DNA of 64,000 nucleotides from Brachybacterium sp. EE-P12 (GCF_003711805.1 NZ_QXCP01000001.1:62001-126000), one strand, 5' to 3'; shown: positions 41,892-54,851, counted from the first letter of the stretch. Notes: generated by a model not told the origin, from the sequence alone. Translations and numbers: made by a program.

Positions 41892-43016
41892 GTGAAGTTC
41901 CACCTCGACCGCGGCGTCCTCGGCGACGCCGTCTCCTGGGCCACCCGCACCCTCCCTGTCCGTCCGGCGATGCCGATCCTGCAGGGCGTGCGCATCGTCG
42001 CCGACGCAGGCGGCGAGCTGCAGCTGTCCACGTTCGACTACGAGGTCAGCGCCCAGATCCGGCTCGAGGCCGAGATCGAGCAGCCCGGCGAGGTGCTCGT
42101 CCAGGGGCGCATGCTCTCGGACATCGTCCGCGCCCTGCCGAACAAGGACGTCTCCGTCGCGCTCGAGGGCACGAAGCTCCAGGTCCGCTGCGGCAGCGCC
42201 CGCTTCGCCCTCGCCACGCTGCCCGTCGAGGAGTACCCGCAGCTGCCCACCATGCCGCCGGTCGCGGGCACCGTCGCAGCCGACGTGTTCTCCGAGGCGA
42301 TCTCGCAGGTCACCGTCGCGGCCTCGAAGGACGACACCCTCCCGCTGCTGACCGGTGTGAAGGTCGAGATCAGCGGCGAGACCATGACGCTGATGGCCAC
42401 CGACCGCTATCGCCTGGCGCTGCGCGAGCTGACCTGGACCCCCTCGACCCCGGGCGCGGAGCTGACCGCTCTGGTCCGCGGACGGACCCTGCACGAGGTC
42501 GCCCGCTCGCTCTCCACCGGCGGCGGGGTCGAGATCGCCCTGTCCGAGGAGGACTCCGCGACCCTGATCGGCTTCGAGGCCGGCGGTCGCCGCACCACCT
42601 CGACCCTCGTCGACGGCGACTACCCGCCGGTGCGACGCCTGTTCCCCGACACCACCGCGATCACCGCCGTGGTCTCCACCGGCGCGCTCATCGACGCGGT
42701 CAAGCGCGTCTCCCTCGTCGCCGAGCGGAACACCCCCGTGCGGCTGTCCTTCTCCGAGGGACAGGTCGCGCTCGAGGCCGGCGCCGGGGACGACGCCCAG
42801 GCCAGCGAGGTGCTCGAGGCGCAGCTCGAGGGCGAGGACCTCGTCGTCGGCTTCAACTCCGGCTTCCTGCTCGACGGCCTCGGCGCGCTCGGCACCGAGT
42901 TCGCGCGCCTGACCTTCACCGACTCGATCAAGCCCTCGGTGATGTCGGGCCAGGACTCCCTCGAGGGAGAGCCCGAGACGTCGTACAAGTACCTCATCAT
43001 GCCGATGCGGATCTGA
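41892..43016 (+). CDS. dnaN: DNA polymerase III sliding clamp (beta subunit)
   Basis: The 374-residue protein shows three clamp repeats, with VRPAMPILQGVRIVA near the start, ATDRYRLALREL in the middle and the C-terminal YLIMPMRI. It encircles DNA and tethers polymerases. The start is the GTG at 41892 preceded by GAAGGAG; the frame is open further upstream through the intergenic region, but that part is not clamp-like. Confidence 0.97.
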   Translation: MKFHLDRGVLGDAVSWATRTLPVRPAMPILQGVRIVADAGGELQLSTFDYEVSAQIRLEAEIEQPGEVLVQGRMLSDIVRALPNKDVSVALEGTKLQVRCGSARFALATLPVEEYPQLPTMPPVAGTVAADVFSEAISQVTVAASKDDTLPLLTGVKVEISGETMTLMATDRYRLALRELTWTPSTPGAELTALVRGRTLHEVARSLSTGGGVEIALSEEDSATLIGFEAGGRRTTSTLVDGDYPPVRRLFPDTTAITAVVSTGALIDAVKRVSLVAERNTPVRLSFSEGQVALEAGAGDDAQASEVLEAQLEGEDLVVGFNSGFLLDGLGALGTEFARLTFTDSIKPSVMSGQDSLEGEPETSYKYLIMPMRI

Positions 43017-43035
43017 GGGAGGGCGAGCTCCCTCC

Positions 43036-44295
43036 GTGCACCTGACCACTCTCGACCTCACCGACTTCCGCTCCTACCGGCAGCTGAGCCTGCCCGTGCG
43101 CCCGGGGATCACCGTCATGGTGGGCCCCAACGGCCAGGGCAAGACCAACATCGTCGAGGCCGTGTGGTACCTCGCGACGCTCTCGAGCCACCGCGTGCCC
43201 CATGACGCGGCGCTCGTGCACCGCGGCGAGTCCACCGCGATCGTGCGGGCGAGCTTCGAGCGGGCGGGGCGGCCCCTGCAGGTCGATCTCGAGATCACCC
43301 CGGGCAGGGCCAACCGCGCCCGGCTCCAGGGCCAGAACGTCCCGCGGCTGCGCGACCTGCTCGGCGAGGTGCGGGCGGTGCTCTTCGCCCCGGAGGACCT
43401 GGGCCTGGTCAAGGCCGATCCCGAGGGCCGACGCCGCTTCCTCGACGAGCTGCTGTTCGAGATCGCGCCCCGCTTCGCCTCTGTGCGTGCCGACTACGAC
43501 CGTGTCCTCAAGCAGCGCGGGAACCTGCTCAAGCAGATGCGCTCGATGCGCCGCGGCGGCTCCGGGCGCAGCGTCGGAGGGCTGGACCCGGCCGAGTCCG
43601 CCGCCTCGACCCTCGAGGTCTGGGACCAGCAGCTGGCCCGGCACGGCGCCGAGCTGCTGCGGGCGCGCCTCCACCTCGTGAACCGTCTGCGCCCGCACCT
43701 GGGCTACTCCTACCTGCGCGTCGCGACCGACGAGGGGGCGGAGCAGGCGCTGGACCTCCCGCCCGACCAGCGCGGCGAGGTGACCTCCCCGGCCGACGTC
43801 CGCTACCGCTCCGCCGTGCTCGACGAGCTGGGCACCGCTCCCGGCGAGCTGCCCGGCACCCGCGAGATCCACGACGCGCTGCTCGCCCTGATCGTCTCCC
43901 GGCACGACGAGGAGATCGACCGCGGCACCAACCTCACCGGCCCGCACCGCGACGACCTCGAGATCCGCCTGCACGACTTCCCCGCGAAGGGCTACGCGAG
44001 CCATGGCGAGTCCTGGTCCCTGGCCCTCGCCCTGCGCCTGGCCAGCTACGACCTGCTGCGCCTGGAGGAGGGGGACCTCGGCGACGGCGAGCCGATCCTC
44101 ATCCTCGACGACGTCTTCAGCGAGCTGGACGTCCACCGCCGCGAACGGCTCGGCAGGATCATCACCCCGGCCACGCAGGTGCTGATCACGACGGCGAACG
44201 ACACCGACATCCCCGGCTCCCTGGACGGCGAGATCCACGTGGTCGACGTGAGCCTCGGCGAGGCGGTGCCCCGCACGAGCGGCGGTCTGCGATGA
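43036..44295 (+). CDS. recF: DNA replication and repair protein RecF
   Basis: The 419-residue SMC-like ATPase has Walker A GPNGQGKT (residues 30-37), the RFLDELLFEIAP segment, and the C-terminal ABC-type signature (SHGESWSLALALRL) with Walker B PILILDDVFSELD. With RecO/RecR it loads RecA at gaps. It starts with GTG 19 bases after dnaN and overlaps the DUF721 gene by four bases. Confidence 0.96.
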   Translation: MHLTTLDLTDFRSYRQLSLPVRPGITVMVGPNGQGKTNIVEAVWYLATLSSHRVPHDAALVHRGESTAIVRASFERAGRPLQVDLEITPGRANRARLQGQNVPRLRDLLGEVRAVLFAPEDLGLVKADPEGRRRFLDELLFEIAPRFASVRADYDRVLKQRGNLLKQMRSMRRGGSGRSVGGLDPAESAASTLEVWDQQLARHGAELLRARLHLVNRLRPHLGYSYLRVATDEGAEQALDLPPDQRGEVTSPADVRYRSAVLDELGTAPGELPGTREIHDALLALIVSRHDEEIDRGTNLTGPHRDDLEIRLHDFPAKGYASHGESWSLALALRLASYDLLRLEEGDLGDGEPILILDDVFSELDVHRRERLGRIITPATQVLITTANDTDIPGSLDGEIHVVDVSLGEAVPRTSGGLR

Positions 44296-45050
44296 GCGGC
44301 GAGGCGCGGCATCGGGGCACGGGCGGCGGGGCCCCCGCGCGCCCGCGGCTCGCGAACCCCTACGGGCTCGGCACCTGGAGCGGTGCCGGTCCGGAACAGC
44401 GCTCCGCCGAGCCGGCCCCGGCCGAGGCCCGACCGGTCCATGAGCGTGCGGCGGCCCCGGCCGGAGCGGGGCCCGCCCGTCGGCCGGAGGTCGAGGAGGA
44501 GGTGCTCTACGACCCGCCGGACCTCCCGGCGCCGGCCGATCCCTTCGAGCTCGCCCGCCGCACCGTGAACCGTTCCCGGGCCGCCGCCCGCGACCGCGGC
44601 CTCTTCCCGATCTCCGCGAAGACGCAGGCCAGGGATGTGCGTGACCGTTCGGGGCGGGCCCCCGGCTACTCCGGCTCGCGGCCGGACCCGCGCGATCCGC
44701 AGGGCATCGAGCTGGTGCTGAAGAAGGTGCTCGGCAACCTCGGCTGGAACGCCGGGATGAGCACCGGGCGGGTGCTGGACGAATGGGACGAGATCGTCGG
44801 GGAGCGCCTGGCGACGCACTGCCGCCCGGTCTCCTTCGAGGACGGCATCCTCGTCGTCTCCGCCTCCTCCTCGGCCTGGGCCTCGCAGCTGCGGATGCTC
44901 ACCCCGCAGCTGATCACCACGATCGAGGAGCACGTCGGCTCCCACGTCGTCTCCGAGCTCAAGGTCACCGGCCCCGCCGCCGCCGAGCGCTCGTGGAAGA
45001 AGGGCCGCCGCACCGTGACCTGGCGCGGCCCGCGGGACACGTACGGCTGA
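44292..45050 (+). CDS. DUF721 family protein beside recF
   Basis: The 252-residue protein has a disordered head of about 130 residues and the DUF721 (DciA-like) domain at about 135-235: LVLKKVLGNLGW, then WDEIVGERLATHC and SSAWASQLRML. The domain has the KH-like fold of DciA, the ancestral helicase-loading helper, and the gene occurs next to recF throughout actinobacteria. A role in DnaB loading is plausible but inferred. The ATG overlaps the recF stop. Confidence 0.85.
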   Translation: MSGEARHRGTGGGAPARPRLANPYGLGTWSGAGPEQRSAEPAPAEARPVHERAAAPAGAGPARRPEVEEEVLYDPPDLPAPADPFELARRTVNRSRAAARDRGLFPISAKTQARDVRDRSGRAPGYSGSRPDPRDPQGIELVLKKVLGNLGWNAGMSTGRVLDEWDEIVGERLATHCRPVSFEDGILVVSASSSAWASQLRMLTPQLITTIEEHVGSHVVSELKVTGPAAAERSWKKGRRTVTWRGPRDTYG

Positions 45051-45134
45051 TCGATCTGCTGTGAGCTGCGGTTCACAGGCCGTCACAGCCGCGCGCAGTG
45101 CTGCTACTGTGCTCTCGACGAGCTGATGACGCTC

Positions 45135-45260
45135 GCGTGCACTGGGGTCGGTGAAATTCCGAGCCGGCGGTGACAGTCCGCGACCCGATGGCCTCTGGCC
45201 CTCGGCTGACCAGGTGGAACTCCTGGACCGACGGTGAGAGTCCGGATGGGAAGCGCACGT
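45135..45260 (+). ncRNA. FMN riboswitch (RFN element)
   Basis: The conserved RFN blocks are present in order: GGGGTCGGTGAAATTCCGAG at 45144-45163, CCGGCGGTGACAGTCCGCGACCC just after, a variable arm around 45190-45210, then TGGAACTCCTGGACCGACGG and TGAGAGTCCGGATGGGAAG. The closing stem pairs 45136-45140 with 45255-45259. It senses flavin mononucleotide and controls the rib operon that starts at 45376. The 85 bases before it, after the DUF721 gene, should hold the promoter. Confidence 0.97.
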
Positions 45261-45337
45261 GGTCGACGTCCTCGGGCGATCGCGCCGTCCCTCCGGGCCC
45301 GGCCGGCACCCCGGGCGACGCCGCCCCCTCCTTCCTC

Positions 45338-45373
45338 TCCCTCCGGGACCGCGAGCAGCGGACCGAGGAGGGA
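45338..45373 (+). promoter_or_regulatory. Ribosome-site-sequestering hairpin of the FMN riboswitch
   Basis: TCCCTCC at 45338-45344 is the exact complement of GGAGGGA at 45367-45373, which is the Shine-Dalgarno sequence of ribD (GTG at 45376). CCGC (45349-45352) pairs with GCGG (45358-45361) above an internal loop. No T-run follows. The layout supports translational repression when FMN is bound. The alternative pairing in the free state was not resolved. Confidence 0.6.
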
Positions 45374-45375
45374 CA

Positions 45376-46455
45376 GTGCAGGATGCACCCGAGATCGACG
45401 CCGCGGAGACCCGCGCGCTGCGCCGCGCGCTGGAGATCGCCGCGGACCCCGCCGTGCCGCTCGGCCCGAACCCCCGCGTCGGCTGCGTGCTCCTCGCCCC
45501 CGACGGGATCGTCCTCGCCGAGGGCCGCCACCGCGGCGCCGGCACCGCCCACGCCGAGGCCGACGCGCTCGCCCGCGCCCGGGAACGCTCGGACATCGGC
45601 GCCGCCCTGGCCAGCGCGACCGCCGTGGTCACCCTCGAGCCCTGCGACCACACCGGACGCACCGGGCCCTGCACGAAGGCGCTGATCGAGGCCGGGATCG
45701 CCCGCGTCGTCATCGCGCGGCGGGACCCGAACCCCGTCGCCGCCGGCGGCATCGATCGCCTGCGCGCCGCCGGGATCGAGGTCGTCACCGCCGTCCCCGC
45801 CGAGCTCGCCGAGGCCGCCGCCGCCCTGAACCGCGGCTGGGAGCACGGGCTCGCCTCCTCCCGCCCCCTGGTCACCGCGAAGACCGCGCTCACCCTCGAC
45901 GGCCGCGCCGCCGCGGCCGACGGCACGAGCCGCTGGATCACCGGCCCCGCCGCCCGCGAGGAGGTGCACCGGCTGCGCAGCACCTGCGACGCGATCCTCG
46001 TCGGCACCGGCACCGCTCGGATCGACCGGCCCACGCTCACGGCCCGCCGTCCGGACGGCACCCTCCACCCCCGCCAGCCGCTGCGCGCGGTGATGGGCAC
46101 CTCCGCCGCCCCCGAGCTGCCCGAGATCGACGGCGCCGGAGCGGCGCTGCGCTTGCCCACCCGCGACCCGTCGGCCGCGCTCGCGACCCTCTTCGACCGC
46201 GGGATCCGCCACGTGCTGCTCGAGGGCGGCCCCGCCCTCGCCGCCGCCTTCCTGCGCGCCGGGCTCGTGGACGAGCTGATCGTGCACCTCGCCCCGACCC
46301 TGCTCGGCGCCGGCCGCTCGGGCATCGCCGACCTCGGCATCACCACCCTCGCCCAGCGCCTCGACCTGGAGCTCTCGGACGTCTCGCCGCTGCCCTCCCC
46401 GGGCGGGGCCACCGACCTCCGCCTCACCCTGCGCCCCCGCACCCTCACCGCCTGA
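45376..46455 (+). CDS. ribD: Bifunctional riboflavin deaminase/reductase
   Basis: The 359-residue protein has an N-terminal zinc deaminase (HAEADAL, then EPCDHTGRTGPC) and a C-terminal DHFR-like reductase (SLDG-type TLDGRAAA, GTGTARIDRPTLTAR, VLLEGGPALAAAFL). It performs steps two and three of riboflavin synthesis: deamination and side-chain reduction of the pyrimidinone. The GTG at 45376 follows GAGGAGGGA, which is also part of the sequestering hairpin. First gene of the operon. Confidence 0.95.
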   Translation: MQDAPEIDAAETRALRRALEIAADPAVPLGPNPRVGCVLLAPDGIVLAEGRHRGAGTAHAEADALARARERSDIGAALASATAVVTLEPCDHTGRTGPCTKALIEAGIARVVIARRDPNPVAAGGIDRLRAAGIEVVTAVPAELAEAAAALNRGWEHGLASSRPLVTAKTALTLDGRAAAADGTSRWITGPAAREEVHRLRSTCDAILVGTGTARIDRPTLTARRPDGTLHPRQPLRAVMGTSAAPELPEIDGAGAALRLPTRDPSAALATLFDRGIRHVLLEGGPALAAAFLRAGLVDELIVHLAPTLLGAGRSGIADLGITTLAQRLDLELSDVSPLPSPGGATDLRLTLRPRTLTA

Positions 46456-46472
46456 GAAGGAAGGACACCATC

Positions 46473-47096
46473 ATGTTCACCGGCATCATCGAGGAGCTCG
46501 GCACCGTCGAGTCCCTCACCCCCGGCACCGACCCGACACGGCTCGTGATCCGCTCCCCGCGCGTGCTCGAGGGGATCTCCCTCGGCGACTCGATCGCCGT
46601 CAGCGGCTGCTGCCTCACCGTCACCTCCCACGACGGGCAGACCTGGAGTGCCGACGTCATCGCCACCACCCTCGCCGCCACCGCCCTCGGCGACCTCCGC
46701 CCCGGCGACGTGGTCAACCTCGAGCGCTGCGTGCGGGCCGACTCCCGCCTCGACGGGCACATCGTGCAGGGCCACGTGGACGGCACCGGCGCGATCCTCT
46801 CCCGCCAGGAGCAGGCCGGCACCACCCTGCTGCGCCTGCGCCTGCCCGAGCACCTCGCCCGCTACGTCGTCGCCAAGGGTTCCCTCGCCGTGGACGGGGT
46901 GAGCCTCACCGTCGCCGAGATCGACGGGGACGAGGTCACGATCGGCCTGATCCCCGAGACGCTCGAGCGCACCACCCTGGGCCGGCGCGAGGTCGGCGAG
47001 AGCGTGAACCTCGAGGTCGACGTGCTGGCGAAGTACGTCGAGAAGCTCACCGCGGGGCTCGTCCCCGCCGCGACCGGTGCGGAGCAGGGACGATGA
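46473..47096 (+). CDS. ribE: Riboflavin synthase, alpha subunit
   Basis: The 207-residue protein has the duplicated lumazine-binding fold: MFTGIIEELGTV and SIAVSGCCLTV in the first half, GHIVQGHVDGTG and KGSLAVDGVSLTV in the second. It disproportionates two dimethylribityllumazine molecules into riboflavin. GAAGGAAGGACA precedes the ATG, 17 bases after ribD. Confidence 0.96.
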   Translation: MFTGIIEELGTVESLTPGTDPTRLVIRSPRVLEGISLGDSIAVSGCCLTVTSHDGQTWSADVIATTLAATALGDLRPGDVVNLERCVRADSRLDGHIVQGHVDGTGAILSRQEQAGTTLLRLRLPEHLARYVVAKGSLAVDGVSLTVAEIDGDEVTIGLIPETLERTTLGRREVGESVNLEVDVLAKYVEKLTAGLVPAATGAEQGR

Positions 47097-48385
47097 GCGG
47101 CCTGCGCCTGGATCCCGTCCCCGCCGCGATCGCCCGGATCGCCGCCGGCGAGCCCGTCGTGGTCGTGGACGACGAGGACCGGGAGAACGAGGGCGACCTG
47201 ATCCTGGCCGCCGCGACCGCGACGCCGGCCCGGATCGCCTTCGCGGTGCGGCACTCGAGCGGGCTGCTGTGCGCGCCGATGAGCGCCGAGCGGGCCGACG
47301 CCCTCGAGCTGCCGCTCATGGTGGCGCAGAACGCGGACCCGCTGCGCACCGCCTACACCGTCAGCGTCGACGCCGCCGCCGGCGTCACCACCGGCATCTC
47401 CGCCGCCGACCGCGCCCGCACCCTCACCGTCCTCGCCGATCCCGCCGCCGCCCCGGCGGACCTGATCCGTCCCGGGCACGTCCTGCCGCTGCGGGCGAAG
47501 CCCGGCGGGGTCCTCGAGCGGCGCGGCCACACCGAGGCCGCCGTCGACCTCACGCGCCTGGCGGGCCTGCCCGCCGTGGGCATGATCGTCGAGCTCGTCC
47601 ACGACGACGGCACCATGCGCCGCGGACCCGCGCTGCGCGAGTTCGCCGACGAGCACGGCCTGGCCATGATCTCGATCGAGGAGCTCGCCGCGCACCGGCA
47701 GGAGATCGGTGACCTGCCGCCCGCAGCCGCCCCGTCGGCCCCGTCGGCACCCGCCACGCTCGAGATCACCGAGGAGGTGCCCCTGCCCACCGCCTTCGGC
47801 ACCTTCCGCGCCCTCGCGGTGCGGGAGGGCGATGCCGAGCACCTCGTGCTGGTGCGCGGAGAGGTCACCGGCGCCGAGCCCGTGCTCACCCGTGTCCACT
47901 CCGAATGCGTGACCGGCGACGTGCTCGGCTCGCGGCGCTGCGACTGCGGACCCCAGCTGCACGAGTCCCTCTCCCGGATCGACGCCGCCGGCCGCGGCGT
48001 GCTCGTGCTGCTGCGCGGGCACGAGGGGCGCGGGATCGGCCTGGTCCAGAAGCTGCGCGCCTACGCCCTGCAGGACGCGGGCCGCGACACCGTCGAGGCG
48101 AACCTCGACCTCGGCCTGCCCGTGGACGAGCGCAGCTACGCCGTGGTCCCGCGGATCCTCGCCCACCTCGGCGTCGGCGACATCGACCTGCTCACCCACA
48201 ACCCCGAGAAGGCCGACGCCCTGCGTGCCGGCGGCACGGGAGTGCACCGGGTCCTCGACCTCGAGGCCCATCCCACCCCCGAGAACCTCGCGTATCTCAC
48301 CACCAAGCGGGACCGGCTGGGCCACCACCTGACCGGACTGCCCGCGCCCACCCCCACCCCGGCCCACGAAGGAGCACCCCGATGA
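47093..48385 (+). CDS. ribBA: Bifunctional DHBP synthase / GTP cyclohydrolase II
   Basis: The 430-residue fusion has RibB at the N-terminus ([27 protein letters not shown], the RPGHV-type segment and GHTEAAVDL) and RibA at the C-terminus ([20 protein letters not shown] with the three zinc Cys, GHEGRGIG, and the [12 protein letters not shown] segment). It supplies both starting compounds of the pathway from ribulose 5-phosphate and GTP. The ATG overlaps the ribE stop. Confidence 0.96.
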   Translation: MSGLRLDPVPAAIARIAAGEPVVVVDDEDRENEGDLILAAATATPARIAFAVRHSSGLLCAPMSAERADALELPLMVAQNADPLRTAYTVSVDAAAGVTTGISAADRARTLTVLADPAAAPADLIRPGHVLPLRAKPGGVLERRGHTEAAVDLTRLAGLPAVGMIVELVHDDGTMRRGPALREFADEHGLAMISIEELAAHRQEIGDLPPAAAPSAPSAPATLEITEEVPLPTAFGTFRALAVREGDAEHLVLVRGEVTGAEPVLTRVHSECVTGDVLGSRRCDCGPQLHESLSRIDAAGRGVLVLLRGHEGRGIGLVQKLRAYALQDAGRDTVEANLDLGLPVDERSYAVVPRILAHLGVGDIDLLTHNPEKADALRAGGTGVHRVLDLEAHPTPENLAYLTTKRDRLGHHLTGLPAPTPTPAHEGAPR

Positions 48386-48864
48386 GCGGCCACGGAGCCC
48401 CCACCCCGCAGATCACCGCCCGCCCCGGCGCCCGCATCGCGATCGTCGCCGCGTCCTGGCACGAGGAGGTGATGGACGGCCTGGTCGCCGGGGCGCTGCG
48501 CGCCTGCGCCGAGGCCGGGATCGACGAGCCGACCCTGGTGCGCGTTCCCGGCTCCTTCGAGCTGCCCGTGGTCGCGGACCGCCTCGCCCGCACCCACGAG
48601 GCCGTGATCGCCCTCGGTGTCGTGATCCGCGGTGGCACCCCGCACTTCGACTACGTGTGCGCCGCGGCGACCGACGGGCTCTCCCGGGTCGCCCTCGACC
48701 ACGGCGTCCCCGTCGGGTTCGGGCTCCTGACCTGCGACGACGGCCAGCAGGCGCGGGACCGGGCCGGGCTCGAGTGCTCGGTGGAGGACAAGGGGCACGA
48801 GGCGGCCGCGGCGGCGCTCGCGACCGCAGAGGTGCTCGCGGGGCTGCCCGGCGCCTCCCGCTGA
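48382..48864 (+). CDS. ribH: 6,7-dimethyl-8-ribityllumazine synthase
   Basis: The 160-residue protein has [44 protein letters not shown] with the catalytic His region, and GFGLLTCDD. It condenses the RibB and RibD products into lumazine and normally assembles into a hollow capsid. The ATG overlaps the ribBA stop. Last gene of a complete pathway operon (only the pathway phosphatase is missing, as usual). Confidence 0.96.
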   Translation: MSGHGAPTPQITARPGARIAIVAASWHEEVMDGLVAGALRACAEAGIDEPTLVRVPGSFELPVVADRLARTHEAVIALGVVIRGGTPHFDYVCAAATDGLSRVALDHGVPVGFGLLTCDDGQQARDRAGLECSVEDKGHEAAAAALATAEVLAGLPGASR

Positions 48865-48877
48865 GCTCGCCCGGATC

Positions 48878-48931
48878 GCCCGAGGGCGGACTCCACAGGC
48901 GCGCCTGTGCCGCGCCAGGACCCCCTCGGGC
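48878..48931 (+). terminator. Terminator of the riboflavin operon
   Basis: An outer nine-base stem (48878-48886 with 48923-48931) encloses a perfect 16-base palindrome, CACAGGCGCGCCTGTG, at 48894-48909. It starts 14 bases after the ribH stop. Confidence 0.7.
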
Positions 48932-51436
<2,505 letters not shown>

Positions 51437-51521
51437 TCGGGGCCCGGGGCGGCGCCGACGTGCTCGTGCGCCCCCGGGACCCCCACGACCCATCGGCCCC
51501 ACCGGAAAGGCCCTCCCCGCC

Positions 51522-54290
51522 ATGAGCGACACCCCGAACGACCCCACCAGCCCCGAGGACGAGACCACCCCGACCCCCGACCCGACCCCCGCCGAGAGCG
51601 CCGGGCTCGGGGGCCAGGAGACGCCCGAGGGCGCCAGCGAGCTCTCCGCCGAGGAGGCCGCCTCCCGCACCGTCACCCTCGTGGACCCGCTCGACGAGGG
51701 GGAGGTCGACCGCATCACCCAGGTCGACCTCAACCAGGAGATGCAGCGCTCCTATCTCGACTACGCGATGAGCGTCATCGTCTCGCGCGCCCTGCCGGAC
51801 GTGCGCGACGGCCTCAAGCCCGTCCACCGCCGCATCGTCTACGCGATGTACGACGGCGGCTACCGCCCCGACCGCTCCTTCTCGAAGTGCGCGAAGGTCG
51901 TCGGCGAGGTGATGGGCAACTACCACCCCCACGGCGACTCCGCGATCTACGACGCGATGGTGCGCCTGGTCCAGCCCTGGAACATGCGCTACCCGCTGAT
52001 CCTGGGCCAGGGCAACTTCGGCTCCGCCGGCGACGACGGCGCGGCCGCCCCCCGGTACACCGAGTGCAAGATGGCGCCGCTGGCCCTCGAGCTGGTCCGC
52101 GACATCGAGCAGGACACCGTGGACATGCAGGGCAACTACGACAACACCGTCGACGAGCCCTCCGTCCTCCCCGCCCGCTTCCCGAACCTGCTGGTCAACG
52201 GCTCCGCCGGCATCGCCGTCGGCATGGCCACGAACATCCCGCCGCACAACCTGCGCGAGGTGGCCGACGCGGTCCAGTGGCTCCTGCAGAACCACGAGGC
52301 GACCAAGCCCGAGCTGCTCGAGGCCTGCATGAAGTTCATCAAGGGCCCCGACTTCCCCTCCGGCGCCACGATCGTCGGCACCGACGGGATCGAGGACGCC
52401 TACCGCTCCGGACGCGGCTCCATCACCCAGCGCGCCGTGGTCTCCACCGAGGAGATAGGCGGGCGCATGGCGCTCGTGGTCACCGAGCTGCCCTACCAGG
52501 TCAATCCCGACAACCTCGCCCGCAAGATCGCGGAGATGGTCAAGCTCGGCAAGATCCAGGGGATCGCCGACATCACCGACGAGACCTCCGGCCGCACCGG
52601 CCAGCGCCTGGTCATCACCCTCAAGCGCGACGCCGTGGCGAAGGTGGTGCTGAACAACCTCTACAAGCACACCCAGCTGCAGGAGAACTTCTCCGCGAAC
52701 ATGCTCGCCCTCTCCGGCGGCGTGCCCCGCACCCTCTCGATCGACTCCTTCGTGCGCGAGTGGACGAAGCACCAGATCGACGTCATCGTGCGCCGCACGA
52801 GGTTCCGCCTGAAGAAGGCGGAGGAGCAGATCCACATCTACCGCGGCTATCTCAAGGCGCTGGACGCGCTGGACGAGGTCATCGCGCTGATCCGCCGCTC
52901 CCCGGACGTCGACGAGGCCCGCCGCGGCCTGATCGAGCTGCTCGAGATCGACGAGATCCAGGCCAACGCCATCCTCGCGATGCAGCTGCGCCGGCTCGCC
53001 GCCCTGGAGCGCCAGAAGATCATCGAGGAGCACGACCGGCTCCAGGCCCTCATCGAGGAGTACAACGCGATCCTCGCCGACCCGGCGCGGCAGCGGCAGA
53101 TCGTCTCCGAGGAGCTCGCCGAGCTCGTCGACAAGTACGGCGACGACCGCCGCACCCAGATCCTCCCCTTCCACGGCGACATGTCGATGGAGGACCTCAT
53201 CCCGGAGGAGGACGTGGTCGTCACGATCACCCGCGGCGGCTACGTCAAGCGCACCCGCGAGGACCAGTACCGCGCCCAGAAGCGCGGCGGCAAGGGCGTG
53301 CGCGGCGCGTCCCTGCGCGAGGACGACGTGGTCGAGCACTTCTTCACCACGACCACGCACCGCTGGCTGCTGTTCTTCACCAACCAGGGCCGCGTCTACC
53401 GCGCCAAGGGCTACGAGCTGCCCGAGGCGCCGCGGGACGCGAAGGGCCAGCACGTCGCGAACCTGATGGCCTTCCAGCCCGACGAGCACATCGCGTCGGT
53501 CCTCGCGATCGACTCCTACGAGGACGCCGAGTACCTGGTGCTCGCCACCGAGTCCGGCCTGGTCAAGAAGACGGCGATGACCGCCTTCGACTCGAACCGC
53601 ACCGGCGGGATCATCGCGATCAACCTCCGCGACGTCGACGGGATCGACGGCACCCGCCCCGATCGGGTGATCGCGGCCCGCGCCGTGAACGGCGACGACG
53701 AGCTGCTGCTCGTCTCCCGCAACGGCCAGAGCGTGCGCATGCCCGCCTCCGACGACGTGCTGCGCCCGACGGGCCGTGCGACCAGCGGCGTCACCGGCAT
53801 GAAGTTCCGCCACGACGACCAGCTGCTGGCGATGGACGTGGTGCGTCCGGGCACCTTCGTGGTCACCGTGACCGACGGCGGCTTCGCCAAGCGCACCAGC
53901 GTGGACGAGTACCGGATCCAGGGCCGCGGCGGCCTCGGGATCCGGGTCGCGAAGCTGCCGGACGACCGCGGCCACCTGGCCGGGGCGGCCGTGGTCGAGG
54001 AGACCGACGAGCTGCTGGTGGTGATGGAGCGCGGCCGTGTGGTCCGCTCGAAGGTGGCCGAGGTGCCGTCGAAGGGCCGTACCACGATGGGTGTCACCTT
54101 CGCCAAGCCCGACAAGGGCGACCGCATCCTGCTGGTCACCACCGGCCCGGAGAGCGAGATCGACGAGGACGAGGCCGAGAAGCCGGTCCTGGAGGACAGC
54201 GGCGAGGCAGTGAACGACGCGCAGGGCGATGCTCTAGGCTCTGACGAGTCCGAGCCGTCGACCGACGACGCCGACCACGACGAGGAGTGA
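51522..54290 (+). CDS. gyrA: DNA gyrase subunit A
   Basis: The 922-residue protein has the winged-helix breakage domain with catalytic Tyr179 (in APRYTE), the quinolone-resistance region [15 protein letters not shown] with the susceptible-type Ser and Asp, the coiled coil, and the C-terminal beta-pinwheel with the GyrA-box-like segment [10 protein letters not shown]. The N-terminus (about 60 residues, acidic and Pro/Thr-rich) and the acidic C-terminal tail of about 45 residues extend beyond the core. It follows gyrB by 85 bases, with GGAAAGG in front. Confidence 0.97.
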   Translation: MSDTPNDPTSPEDETTPTPDPTPAESAGLGGQETPEGASELSAEEAASRTVTLVDPLDEGEVDRITQVDLNQEMQRSYLDYAMSVIVSRALPDVRDGLKPVHRRIVYAMYDGGYRPDRSFSKCAKVVGEVMGNYHPHGDSAIYDAMVRLVQPWNMRYPLILGQGNFGSAGDDGAAAPRYTECKMAPLALELVRDIEQDTVDMQGNYDNTVDEPSVLPARFPNLLVNGSAGIAVGMATNIPPHNLREVADAVQWLLQNHEATKPELLEACMKFIKGPDFPSGATIVGTDGIEDAYRSGRGSITQRAVVSTEEIGGRMALVVTELPYQVNPDNLARKIAEMVKLGKIQGIADITDETSGRTGQRLVITLKRDAVAKVVLNNLYKHTQLQENFSANMLALSGGVPRTLSIDSFVREWTKHQIDVIVRRTRFRLKKAEEQIHIYRGYLKALDALDEVIALIRRSPDVDEARRGLIELLEIDEIQANAILAMQLRRLAALERQKIIEEHDRLQALIEEYNAILADPARQRQIVSEELAELVDKYGDDRRTQILPFHGDMSMEDLIPEEDVVVTITRGGYVKRTREDQYRAQKRGGKGVRGASLREDDVVEHFFTTTTHRWLLFFTNQGRVYRAKGYELPEAPRDAKGQHVANLMAFQPDEHIASVLAIDSYEDAEYLVLATESGLVKKTAMTAFDSNRTGGIIAINLRDVDGIDGTRPDRVIAARAVNGDDELLLVSRNGQSVRMPASDDVLRPTGRATSGVTGMKFRHDDQLLAMDVVRPGTFVVTVTDGGFAKRTSVDEYRIQGRGGLGIRVAKLPDDRGHLAGAAVVEETDELLVVMERGRVVRSKVAEVPSKGRTTMGVTFAKPDKGDRILLVTTGPESEIDEDEAEKPVLEDSGEAVNDAQGDALGSDESEPSTDDADHDEE

Positions 54291-54293
54291 CCC

Positions 54294-54851
54294 GTGAGCA
54301 CCAGTGACTCGAGGACCGGCACCCAGGATGCCGCCCCCGCCGAGGCCACCTCGACGCTCCCGTCCTTCGACAGCGCCTCCTCGCCGTCGGAGAAGGGGCT
54401 CGGCGAGGGCAAGGGCTCCGCGGCCCGCGGCGCGAGCCGCAGCCCGAAGAAGACCGGACAGTCCGCCGTCGGGGCCGAGAAGGAGCGCCGCGGCCCGCGC
54501 CGCGTGCGCCTGACGCTGGCCCGCCTGGACCCGTTCTCGGTGATGAAGCTCTCCTTCCTCATCGCGATCGCCGTCGGCATCGCCACCGTCATCGCCGTGG
54601 TGCTGCTGTGGAACCTGGTCGAGGCGATCGGGCTGTGGGACCAGATCGACCAGCTGGGACGCGACCTCAACGGCGGCAACCCGCTGCCGTTCATGGAGTT
54701 CTTCAGCTTCTCGAAGATGACCAGCTACGGCACCATCGTCGCGGTGGTGAACGTCGTGATCATCACCGCGCTCGGCACCCTGCTGGCCTTCCTCTACAAC
54801 CTCGTCGCCGCCCTGCTGGGCGGGCTGAAGATGACCTTCACCGACGAGTGA
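54294..54851 (+). CDS. DUF3566 family membrane protein
   Basis: The 185-residue protein has a disordered Ser/Ala/Gly-rich head (1-75), a basic stretch (RRGPRRVRLTLARLDPFSVMKLS) just before the first of two membrane helices (about 83-103 and 142-172), and a loop between them. DUF3566 genes follow gyrA across actinobacteria; function is unknown, with proposals linking them to gyrase or polar growth. GTG start four bases after the gyrA stop, so co-translated. Confidence 0.9.
   Translation: MSTSDSRTGTQDAAPAEATSTLPSFDSASSPSEKGLGEGKGSAARGASRSPKKTGQSAVGAEKERRGPRRVRLTLARLDPFSVMKLSFLIAIAVGIATVIAVVLLWNLVEAIGLWDQIDQLGRDLNGGNPLPFMEFFSFSKMTSYGTIVAVVNVVIITALGTLLAFLYNLVAALLGGLKMTFTDE

Noticed and set aside
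51900..51960. Quinolone-resistance change in GyrA
   Set aside because: The [12 protein letters not shown] segment has the normal Ser and Asp; no resistance-type substitution.
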